Source of the DNA: Cloeon dipterum
Lineage: Eukaryota; Arthropoda; Insecta; Ephemeroptera; Baetidae
Reading direction: 5' to 3'
Length of the DNA: 64,000 nucleotides
Assembly: GCF_949628265.1 (NCBI RefSeq)
Contig: NC_088787.1
Coordinates: 33,840,844 to 33,904,843, forward strand
In this document: one piece after another, positions 51,269-61,804 of the stretch
Layout: each line of letters starts with the position of its first letter
How positions within the stretch are numbered: position 1 is the first letter of the stretch
Made by a program: the position numbers and the translations under genes
Notes under the pieces: generated by a model
What the model saw: the letters and a program-made list of their open reading frames with translations, nothing else
What the model was told of the DNA's origin: nothing
Databases searched by the model: none

Positions 51269-52060
51269 GAGTAACCTGGGGCAGAGTTAAGCAGTTTATT
51301 GTTGATGATTTTCTCACATTTTGCTAGCCTACGTGCGTCTGAGTCATCATTTATGTATTGTGCAATGAAGAAAATGGTTGGACCCACGTGTTTTGGTTTA
51401 ATTGCTGTCCAACAGCTACAAGGTTGGTTGAGCGTAATGCAATATTAATAATGCGTTGTTTAGCCGCATTAAATCAAGCTACCATTGATCATTACTTCCT
51501 TCCAAATGTTGTTCCTAAATAATTTTCTCATTACTTTATGGATGTGTGCTGATTTGGGGCAGAGTTGCCCTGTCAGCCCATAATAAATTTAATTTTGAAA
51601 CTAAATCAGAAAATTGATATTAAATTTTAATTTTGATAATTTCAAGATGTATGCTGTTTGTAACTTAAATTTACGGGTATAAAGACGAGACTCTTAATAA
51701 CGTTAGTTACTTCATGGATAATGATAACTTTTAGTCATGCAGAAAATATTTAAAAAAAAAATAATAATAATAATAATAAAATAAATAAATACTTTTATGA
51801 GAAGTAAATAATTAAAAAATGTATTTTTACAAAACAATACATTTTGTAGTTAAATTAAAATCAACTGTTGTTTTAATTAAAATTAACCAAATTAACTGTT
51901 ACATGGAAATTCTTTCAAAAATTGTTTTTAACACTTTCTCTTATTAAATTTTGCTTAACTTAATTTTTTTTTAACTTAGCAAACTTTTACATGGTTGAAT
52001 CTCAGTCCGCAGAAATAGTTAAAAATTTATTTTTAACATCTAAAATTCATAATTTTTGTG

Positions 52061-52414
52061 TTTCAGAGTTGTACAATTTGATTTGAAATTTCCATGCATT
52101 TCGATGCTTAAAATCCGGACTGTATCCGCACGTTGCAGAATTCCCCGCGAGAAAGCGCCCGAGTCTGCATTTCCAGGCAGTCGCGCCCCAACTCGTAAAT
52201 TTCACCCTCTCGTCGGTGCGGATCGATGCAGCTGTTCCAGAGAGGGATGCGGCGCTCCACTCCCTTTGAGCACCAGTTTCATCTCTGCTCCTCCGGTTTA
52301 ATCGCGGAGCCACCCCTTCGCTCCACCCTTATTTCGGACCAAATTGAACCGGCCGCACAACCGGTTTTCGAGTTTCCCCAGCTTCCAACAGAGACGAGAG
52401 GCCGCCGCCGAGTG
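52061..52414 (+). promoter_or_regulatory. 5' UTR region of the nicotinic receptor
   Basis: GC-richer stretch just upstream of the signal-peptide exon. The frame stays open upstream of the chosen ATG (52415), and there is an in-frame ATG at 52226 that would add 63 residues (starting MQLFQRG). The 52415 start is preferred because it puts a normal signal peptide at the N-terminus. Promoter elements cannot be placed with confidence. Confidence 0.4.
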
Positions 52415-55400
52415 ATGCGCTGCGTGGCCGCCGTGCTGCTGGCCGTTTTGGCCGCCTGCCGAGGTAAGCCCCACCTCCTTAAGCCCCGTTTCGGGGTCCA
52501 CACCCTACACTGGGGGCCTTTTTAAATAAAAACTCTGTTTGCTCTAATTCTGCACTGTGTAAATAATCTTTACAACTAAACTAGAAGGACAGATATTTTT
52601 CTTCAACACGGCTCTTTTAGTGCGAACTTTCCCTTTAAATTCGGGGAAATGTTTGTTAATTTGTGTTGTGCGATTGCCTGCATAGAAAATAGCCTTTCAC
52701 TTTTCTCCAGGGTGCATTTTAAGCATGGAGTATTCAGCATTTATGCCGAGAATGAACAAACGAGTTGTCCACAAAGGAAAAATATATAATTCTAATTTAA
52801 ATCAATCTCCCGCGATATTTAAATAAGTAATCAATGACAATTACTTTAGATAAAATAAATTTGCTACTTGATATTTCTACGGTTTTAAAATATAAAAACC
52901 AAAAATAAAACTGGACTATCGTGAGCTCATTTTCAGATGCATGACTTTTGACTTAATGGACGATTTACTATCTCAACTCAATTTATTGCATTTTGATACA
53001 CTCTTTTCGGAAAAATATTGAAGAAATTCATTCATTTATCAGAGATTCAAGCGGATCTTGTGAACAATAATCAGTAAAAGGTAGAAAATCTGAAAAGAAA
53101 TTCCAGGCTCTGACTTCTTATCTTGTGTACATAAATTTTCCGGCACTAAGATAAATAAAGCTTTCAAATGTTAACTAAGTCAATAATTATTATAAACAGT
53201 TCGGCCGTGTTAATCTCTTCAATACACAATAGCTGCCTGCCTTTGACGCATCGTGCTTAAAACCGCATGGCCGCAGTAGCTGGCGAGATCTAGGTTGGCA
53301 CTGGCTTGACGAGTGCCTTGCGCGCGCGCGGACACGACGAAACTGACCAAAGGCCCCTGACCTGTGTTTGGTGTTCGACGACACAGGTGCAGTTTTGCCC
53401 CCAGGTCTTAAGACGGTCGAGGCGAACCCGGACGCCAAGCGGCTGTACGACGACCTGCTGTCCAACTACAACCGACTCATCCGGCCGGTGGGCAACAACT
53501 CGGAAACGCTGACCGTGTGGCTCGGACTCAAGCTCAGCCAGCTAATCGAAGTGGTAAGCAATCGCTCCGGTAGGCCTGCTCCTCTACCTTTAAATATACA
53601 TATATACATTTATGCTCTATATACTTCTTATCAGTGTCCCGCCTTTGAGGTCCTGGGACATGTCTGGACATGTCTTCTGCTGTTTCGTTTTCAGCTACTC
53701 GGATGAATTGGACGTTACTATTTATTTTATAGGAAAATTGAAAGGAGATCATTGGAAGCTGTTGTTCTATTTCAGTTGGCTCTGAATTAAATGTCTGTGC
53801 GTTCGTCTTTTTGAAATTATACCCTAATCTGGACTGAAGAACCTTGGATGAGTTGGACCTTTTTGGAATTTGTATTTGGCTAAACAGAGGCGTCGGCAGT
53901 GGAGAGAAATTCAGGACCTATAGGAGATCCTGAGGCTTTTTAGCTTGCAGTCTGAGCTCAGGGTCGAGCTCGCCTTTCACCTGAACTCGTCAAATGTGCG
54001 ATACGTGACGTAGTAAGCATAAAGAGCATCTACTTTTCCAATTATATCTTCGAAAAAATCAACATGTACCTACGTTCAGCACTGATTGGCTGTTGGCAAC
54101 GATCGTGGGGGGCCACGTAGCTTCTGAAAATGATAAAGATCTGCATCCCCACTCCTCGTTACCATTGAATCAGCCAATCAGAATTAAAAATGATATCATT
54201 CTTTCTTCACAATTTAGAATTGGAAATGTAGAGTAACTTTAATGATTTCTGCGTATTTATAGTCTCACATTTCGTTGTGGTAGCGACTATTGACTCTAAT
54301 TACGCTTGGTAGCGAGCGCAGAATGACTGGTAATTACAATACCTCCGCAATTTTTACCTCTAACTGCACAGAAATCGATTTTACAGGAGCAACAAAAAAC
54401 CGGTTTATTAATATCCTCTTTAAGTTGGACAAATAATATTTGGTATTATGAATCTACATTATCATCCGGTTATTTCCATGTGTCTTACCGATTATCTATT
54501 GGCCCGTTTCTGTTGCCTATTCTCACTCAAACATGGCAACATCTGTGGCAGCTTTATTTTTTAATTCGTTACCGCGTAATAATGTAGACTTCCACGCACG
54601 AATTTTAGTTGTAATGAACAATAATGTCGTGGAATATTATTTGAGGGATAAAGGACCTACTGTGATGGTGAATTATCAAGCCCTCAGGTTCGATAAGTGA
54701 CGACGCATTTGCCAAAATTTCGTTCATTAAAAGACTTACCAAAACAGCTCTTCTTGAGTCACAAAAAAAAATACCTGAACACTTAACTGAGTCCACACTA
54801 TATGTATTTATACTCAGAAAAAAATATTTCAGTTTTCAAAACATTCCAAGGAAGTATTTTTTTGATTTTATATATTATATATGTTCCTAATTAGTGCGTT
54901 AAAATTATTTTCCATTCTTTCATATTTTTCTAATTGTTTCATTCAAAAATTTTAAATTATGGAGGACTCAGTATGATCGACAAAATGGCTTTCCAAAATT
55001 TGCGGGTTTTACGGGCCTTCAAATGTCAAAATATGGGAATTTTGAGCACTTCATAACTTTGCTCAGGGTGGTTCTAGAACAAAAATTTAAAAACTCGTAA
55101 GCTCGTCTCAACAAGGCAAACAACTTTTATATTGACCTCAAAGTGGTAGGTCAAAGGTCAAGGTCATAAAAATTTATTTTTTTATTTTGAACTCTAATTT
55201 GAAAATGAAAAATATCAAGTTTTTTACTTCCTTCATAGCCATTTTTTAGAGCACAAAAAAATAGACTAGAAACATTAAAATTTGGAATGGCAATTTGCCT
55301 CATTTTTTAATAAAAAATGAAAACTTCGAAAAATCTTGTTTTTCGAGGTTGCTAAAAATCGTTGATCGACTAAATCTCGACTTGTAATCATCAGATTTTG

Positions 55401-58122
55401 AAAAACCGCATACCGTTAGACTCGTCTTGACATCTCCAAGTGCACTAAAAGGGTATGGGACCCACCAACCCCCTACCCCCTTTTAATCCCCTCAATAACG
55501 GGAAATTTAGCATTTTTTGTCCGTTTCAACACCTTAGCACGACGTTGACGAGTAATTGTCTTCTTCAAACCAATTCAGTTACTTAGTTACATCAAAGACG
55601 AGTCAAACGAAACTTATTTTTTGTAAATAGAACCACCACAACCTGAGATTCAGGTGCACAAAGTTTTTTTTATCGAGATGGATGCAATAAAATGCTTGAT
55701 GAGCACCAAATCTTGAATTCTGCAATAAATATCTCGTCGCAATTATAAAATAAACAGCACACCACTCAACATGCCCTGACATCCCTTTCGGTATTAAAGG
55801 GTGCTATCCCATTCAACCCCTAATACACACCCCATCCCAAGCGCGTTTATTTTTGTATCCATTTTTGTTCGGAAAATTGTAATTTAACCACTTCCGAGAA
55901 ACTGACAACAGAAATGGAGACCCCAAATATCCATATTTGGCTTCTAGCTTCCCAGAACCATCAACCCATTTAGTGCAGAATTTGAGATTTCGTGCTCATC
56001 AAGCATTATATTACATCCGCCTTGATTAAAAAAACTTTGTGCACCCAAATCTCAGGTTGTGGTGATCCTATTTACAAAAAATAAGTTCCATTTGACTCGT
56101 CTTTGAGTGAACTAAGTAACTGAATTGGTTTGAAGAAGACAATTACTCGTCAACGTCGTGCTAAGGTGTTGAAACGGACGAAAAATTCTAAATTTCACGT
56201 TATTAAGGGGGTTAAAAAGGGGTTGGGGTTGGTAGATTCCATACCCCTTTAGTGCACTTGGGGACGTCGAGACGAGTCTAACGGTATGTGGTTTTTCAAA
56301 ATCGGATGATTAGAAGTCGAGATTTAGTTGATCATCGTTTTTTACCAACCTCGAAAAACAAGGTTTTTCGAAGTTTTCATTTTTTATTAAAAAATGAGGC
56401 AAAGTGCCATTCCAAATTTTAACATTCCAAACTTAATTTTTTGTGTTCTACATAATGGCTACGAAAAAAAATAAAAAATTTCAATATATTCATTTTCAAA
56501 TTTGAGTTTAAATAAAAAAAATCAAATTTTATGTCCTTGACCTTTGACCTACCACTTTGAGGTCAACATAAAGTTGTTTGCCTTGTTGAGTCGAGTTATA
56601 CGGTTTTTTAATTCTCGTTCTATGACTACCCTGAGCAAAGTTATGAAGTAGTCAAAATTCCCAGATTTTTTTACATTTGAACGCCCGCAAAACCCGCAAA
56701 AATTGGAAAGTCAGAGTTTTCTCAACTGTTTTGTAGTTCAATTAGGGCAAAGTTCACGCAACAAAATTTTCATTAAAATCCATCGACAACAATTTGCTGT
56801 GTTCAAGAGATTTTGGCTCAATAATTATATATTTTGCAACTCAGCACAGAGTGTGCATGAACGTCGGGAACGAAATAGATGATTTTTTTTATCTATAATT
56901 GTAAACAAAAGTAATGATTCTGGATGAAGTATTGCCTTTTTAGTCCAAAAAATTAATTGGTCGTGACATTTCTCTATACTTCTACACTATGGGGCAGATT
57001 GGGTAGAAATAATTGCAAGGATTACACTAGATGGCATAAAAATCTTGCTTCCCATCATCAAAACGATGTAAAATTTTGCTATGTTGTGTATAATGGATCA
57101 AAAATTCAAAATTCGCGCGAAAATGTCTTTGGTAGCGAAGTGCAATTAGAGGTAAAAATTGCGGAGGTATTGTAATTACCAGTCATTCTGCGCTCGCTAC
57201 CAAGCGTAATTAGAGTCAATAGTCGCTACCACAGCGATTTGGTCCTTCAAAATTTTTTAAGTTCGAACAAAGGCAGCTGATGCGTCTCTCTGTTTGCTAT
57301 ATCTTTCGTGTGCAACAACACGAAGACGAACCACGGGCATTTTGTCCCTGATTTTGTCGCCCGGCCACCCCAGACCTGTCCTCGGAGCTCTGACGGCTCA
57401 TGGCCACAGTACTCGGCCCTTGTTACTACATACAAAACTATATATACATATGTATGGATTTACATTTACTAAACCCCTTGCAAATTCAACTCGCTGCAGT
57501 CTAAAACATCTCGTGTTGCATGCGTTTGGTATTAGTTTGCTCGGTCTGAGCGCAAAATATAATTATTATTATTATACATATATATATATATTATGACACT
57601 TGGGGGCCGGCTCCTAGTCGGACCGGCCCAATGAGCTGCTGCAACACGTGTCTAACCCTCTCGTGCTGCTTTTTGTGGTGCAGTCTGTCTGATACTCGCA
57701 TTTGTCTGTTTTTTTACTGTGCATCTCGTGGAAAACCACATTAAACCATGCCAATTTGTAAGTGCCGCTATACTATCCATTTTTATCTTGTTAGAAATGA
57801 CTGGCCAAATCACACACTGCTCAGTATTTTTTGGCAACCCCCGACACACACTCTCGTTTTCTCGTGCTCTCCATTATGTAATCTGAATATAGTTCGTTCA
57901 CTCACTCACACGGCGAGAGAGCGCAAAAAGCCGCGTGATTTGTTTTTGAAATATCGTCCCTGCGCTGCTTTTTGCTATAGTGCGATAGCCGTGTACGAGA
58001 TTCCTCCGTGAATTATATTTTCTTTTCGTTGGATGTCGATATTGCAAAACACACACATCTCGAACCACACACACGCCCTCCCGACTCGCAAACATTTGCT
58101 CTTCACCCTTCGACACACACGA

Positions 58123-58155
<33 letters not shown>

Positions 58156-61100
58156 TCCACATACGCCATTTCGCCACCGCAAAAACCAAAAATACGTGCT
58201 GTGCCCCTTCTCTTTAATGTCAAACTCACCCAAACGTACATTTTATGTCTCGGGACGTTGCGAGGTGAGGTTTTGGTGCTCGAGTTTTCCGCCACGCTTG
58301 ACCTTCTCGCTGCATGATCTGCACTCTGTATTCTCAATTATAATCTTTATATATTATATATCTCACCACCCAAAGCCAAGAGGCACATTTGATACCAACA
58401 ACACTCTGCTTAAAAAAGAGCGATGTCTGTCTTCTTTCACTTTAAACCGATCTAAAATGAGTGCTAAATTGAGGATTTAAAATTCCATTTAAATAAACTG
58501 GAGAGGATAATAAATGTGTGCCGCAAAAAATAGGCCTTGGTGATTTTAATTTAAATCCACTTTTGAAGTTAGGTACGAGTTTCTTCATTCAATAAAATTA
58601 CGTCTCACATCCAAAACCAAAATGCTTGAATTATTATTATATTTTGCTCAGATCATTTTTCATATATTTTTAAATTAAAATAAAAAAGCTAATCACAATA
58701 CTAAAAAAAAGAATAATCTCATTCATCACACAGTCATTTCATTTCTAAAATAAATTAAAAAAAAACTACAATCTACACAGACACAAAAAACTGATCTCAG
58801 CACCATCCAAAAGCCCAGACACCCGCCATGCCCCAATCAAAAATCACACACGTCTCACACCATAATCTACACATGACATCATTTTGATAATATTTAATAT
58901 AATTAAGACTCTCCCCGTAGTAGCGCTATTTTATTATTATTTTCTATTTCTTTTCAAGACCCTTTAGAGAAATTAGTTCTGCTTATCTCCTGATTGTTCT
59001 ATGATTAAATTAGAGTTACATTGTTGCATCGCATGCCAAACAAATAAAATATAACATTCTCTCGCCCCCGCACGAGTCCATTTAATTTAAATTTCATTTC
59101 TTCCCAAATTCAAAGTAATGAATGTGTAGTTTTGTTGAGTAAAATTAAACGGCTACATAGTCTGGGTTCGTTCTGATCTCACTGCGCAACCTTTGCAGAA
59201 TCTGAAGAGCCAGGTGATGACGACCAACGTCTGGGTGGAGCAGGTCAGTAATAAAGTGAATGCGCCTTGTACGGGCCGAGACTGGGAACAAGGCAATTTA
59301 TCAATTTTTGTCACGCTGTTTAAGTGCGGAAATAATAAAAAAGGCTCGCAGTAGAAAAGCCTTAAAAATGTAAATTTATTGTGGAGTGTAACCACTTAAA
59401 GATGATTTTTGAGGAAAGAAAATATAAATAATAGCGTCAAATCATTTATTTAAAGGCAGAAATCCTATAAAAAGTTATGATCGGAAATTTTTGATATATT
59501 ATTTCTTGGCATTTATATTAATTCCTGCGGTCCAAACCCATTACTAATCTTGTTCTTTGTGACCAAAATTTGCAGAAATGGATCGACTACAAATTGCGAT
59601 GGGAACCGGAGGAGTACGGCGGCGTGGAGATGCTCTACGTGCCGTCGGAACACATTTGGCTGCCAGACATAGTGCTGTTTAACAAGTGAGTGTCCGCACA
59701 AGTGGAAACACGCCGATCTGATTACCCCTGGCGGGCGCGTGTGTGTTTTGCAGCGCCGACGGAAACTACGAGGTGACGCTGATGACAAAAGCAACCCTCA
59801 AGTACACCGGCGAAGTGGTGTGGAAGCCACCAGCCATTTACAAGTCATCCTGCGAGATCAACGTCGAGTACTTCCCTTTCGACGAGCAGAGTTGCAACAT
59901 GAAGTTCGGCTCCTGGACCTACAACGGCTTTCAAGTAGGCCGAAAATTATTTTATATCTTTTAAAAATATATTTAAATTTGTATCTTTAGGTTGATTTGA
60001 AACACATGGAGCAACAGACTGGCAGCAATCTGGTTAAAATCGGAATTGATTTGAGCGAGTTCTACTATTCGGTCGAGTGGGACATCCTGGACGTTCCAGC
60101 CCGCAGAAATGAGGAGTATTATCCTTGCTGTGCCGAACCATATTCAGGTATTTCCTTATATAGAAACATTACACCTCTGAAAATCCTTGATACCATTAAA
60201 TGAAAGGCGTAAAATAAACCTTGGGATCTTAAGTTTCGTTTAAATATATAAATTGAAAAAAATTTCCACCTTCACTCTAAGTACTCTCTAAAAATTAAGG
60301 AGCCAAAATTTTCTCAGGTTGCCTTTTAAATTTGCAAGGAAATCCGATAGAATTGAAAATTATTTGAAATAAAGAGAAAAATCACTCACCTAAGCAGTTA
60401 TTTTTCCGAAACGTTTAGCAAAATCTGATCATTAACTCTTACTTGGTCTAAATTTCATAATTTCAAGCTGTAGAGAAACTTTTGCTAAATTCCACACGCA
60501 ATACACTCAATGAGCCTCTACTTATTGTAGCCAACAATGCTAATTGTTCTTAATTGTTGGCCTGTAAAGCTCCACTATGTTTACATTAATCACGTTGTAA
60601 ATTTTTAAAAAAATTGCACAGTCCTAATTTTTATAAAAATTTGCAATTTGGTACAATTTTGTCGCTTAATATTATCCTGTACAAATTACACATCAATTTC
60701 AATTGCTACCCTAATCCAAGAAACTTACTCAAATTTTGACGAGAAAGAAAGAAAGAAGTCAAAGTCAGATTTAAATCTAAAATTTAGACGGTTTTGTTGG
60801 GCGTTTAGGCTACCATTAATTGAACTGTTGGTGTTATCTTTCCCGTGATTGCCCTTTTTCTTGATGAATTTTCCTTTGTTATGCCCAAAGGTTTTTAAAA
60901 ACAAACAAATAGCGATCGCGCGAGTAACCAGCAATCGTTATTAATAGGGAACATAATTTTTACCCTGACCCCTAACTCAATCTACCCTTGACTTATTTGT
61001 AGTTCAATATATTTTTTGCTCTCTTTATCCCTGTCCGAGGACCGGAAAGGGAATAAATTTTAATTTTTTTTATTATTGCACTTATTTTCTGACTAAACAC

Positions 61101-61804
61101 ATACACATATATGTAGTTGCAAATATTTTATTTACAAAATAACTTAAAATTTTAAAGTTAATAAATACATAATTTTCTAACTATTAAGGAATGTTTAATT
61201 TTATTTTTAGTAAATTTTGAATAAAATTTATCAATATATTCAGAATCCACAATTTTGTAACTGTATCAATACGTAATCGTAAGTAGCTTATAACTTAAGA
61301 TTATAATATAACGTTAGGGAAGAAAATAGGAACTATGGTTAATCATAACTTAAAATAGGAGCGTAAAGATTGTGCAGAGTATGATATAATTTTTGTAATG
61401 CAACACATGAATTAAAATCTATTAAAAAATGAGTTACGAGTTGGAGTAAACTAACTGAAGTCGTTTCCGGTTGTAAAGCAAATGCATACAATTGTCCCAG
61501 ATATCACGTTCAAACTGGTGATGCGCCGCAAAACGCTATTCTACACGGTGAACCTGATCATCCCGTGCGTGGGCATCACCTTCCTGACCGTGCTGGTCTT
61601 CTACCTGCCGTCCGACTCGGGCGAGAAGGTTACCCTTTGCATCTCGATCCTGCTGTCGCTGACCGTGTTCTTCTTGCTGCTGGCCGAAATCATCCCGCCG
61701 ACGTCGCTGGCCGTGCCGCTGCTCGGCAAGTATCTGCTCTTCACCATGATTCTCGTCACGCTCTCCATCTGCGTCACCGTCTGCGTTCTCAACGTCTACT
61801 TTAG
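52415..61804 (+). CDS. nicotinic acetylcholine receptor alpha subunit (3' end outside window)
   Basis: Seven exons, all GT-AG and in phase: 52415-52463, 53405-53553, 59199-59243, 59576-59685, 59754-59934, 59991-60147 and 61501-61804; 331 residues plus two bases. Residues 1-16 are a signal peptide ([16 protein letters not shown]). The extracellular domain has [19 protein letters not shown] near 22-41, loop [11 protein letters not shown], the 13-residue cys-loop between C151 and C165, and GSWTY at 170-174. Loop C has the vicinal pair YPCC (C224-C225) that defines alpha subunits. TM1 ([12 protein letters not shown]), TM2 after GEKV (cation-selective type) and TM3 follow. The intracellular loop and TM4 are missing because the window ends first. 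The exon sizes of 45 and 110 bp are typical of this family. Best fit is the insect alpha1-alpha4/alpha8 group; which member cannot be settled. It forms pentameric ACh-gated cation channels at synapses and is a target class of neonicotinoids. Confidence 0.97.
52464..53404 (+). other. first intron of the nicotinic receptor
   Basis: AT-rich intron of 941 bp, phase 1, GT-AG. A CG run (GCGCGCGCG) and a CAGG-rich patch lie just before the acceptor. No other feature seen. Confidence 0.75.
54988..55724 (+). repeat. left arm of inner inverted repeat
   Basis: About 740 bp, matched in reverse complement by 55973-56720 at roughly 85-90 percent by eye. It includes AGGTCA half-sites at 55148-55166 and a CCACAACCTGAGAT block near its inner end. 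Confidence 0.85.
55973..56720 (-). repeat. right arm of inner inverted repeat
   Basis: Complement of 54988-55724. The two arms differ by scattered substitutions and small indels, so they have not been recently homogenised. Confidence 0.85.
58120..58156. repeat. CT/CA compound microsatellite
   Basis: A run of CT dinucleotides passes straight into CA dinucleotides inside the second receptor intron, within a longer CA-rich stretch from about 58030. Likely polymorphic in length. Confidence 0.85.
59244..61500 (+). other. introns 3-6 of the nicotinic receptor
   Basis: Introns 59244-59575, 59686-59753 (68 bp), 59935-59990 (56 bp) and 60148-61500; the exons between them belong to the receptor. The last intron is AT-rich. 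Positions homologous to the mutually exclusive or skipped exons known in some insect subunits were scanned by eye and no alternative exon was recognised. Confidence 0.7.

Larger units (their letters stand above)
45081..52060. other. intergenic region between gene B and the nicotinic receptor
   Basis: No supported gene. It contains a 129-bp hairpin element (46214-46342), a 33-bp palindrome (51236-51268) with a further partial copy, a word shared with 7510-7554 (51002-51041) and an AAT/TTA tract near 51760-51790. GC-richer patches near 46340-46560, 47400-47680, 48230-48500 and 49900-50350 have overlapping open frames without motifs and may be regulatory for the two divergent genes. Confidence 0.55.
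54273..57236. mobile_element. foldback-type nonautonomous DNA transposon (2964 bp)
   Basis: The ends are near-perfect inverted repeats of about 100 bp (54273-54373 and 57136-57236), reading CGYTGTGGTAGCGACTATTG inward. They are flanked by ATTT on both sides (54269-54272 and 57237-57240), a candidate 4-bp target duplication. GGTAGCGA recurs inside the termini and again near 57133, as expected of transposase-binding subterminal repeats. Inside are two long inverted arms, about 54988-55724 and 55973-56720, separated by a 248-bp loop and clearly diverged. There is no transposase or other coding frame of useful length, so it would need to be moved in trans. The superfamily is not identified. Confidence 0.85.
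53554..59198 (+). other. second intron of the nicotinic receptor (5.6 kb)
   Basis: Long phase-0 intron. More than half is a foldback transposon (54273-57236). The rest contains simple repeats: TTA/TA tract at about 57560-57592 and a CT-then-CA tract at about 58120-58156. No additional exon fits the receptor here. Confidence 0.75.
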
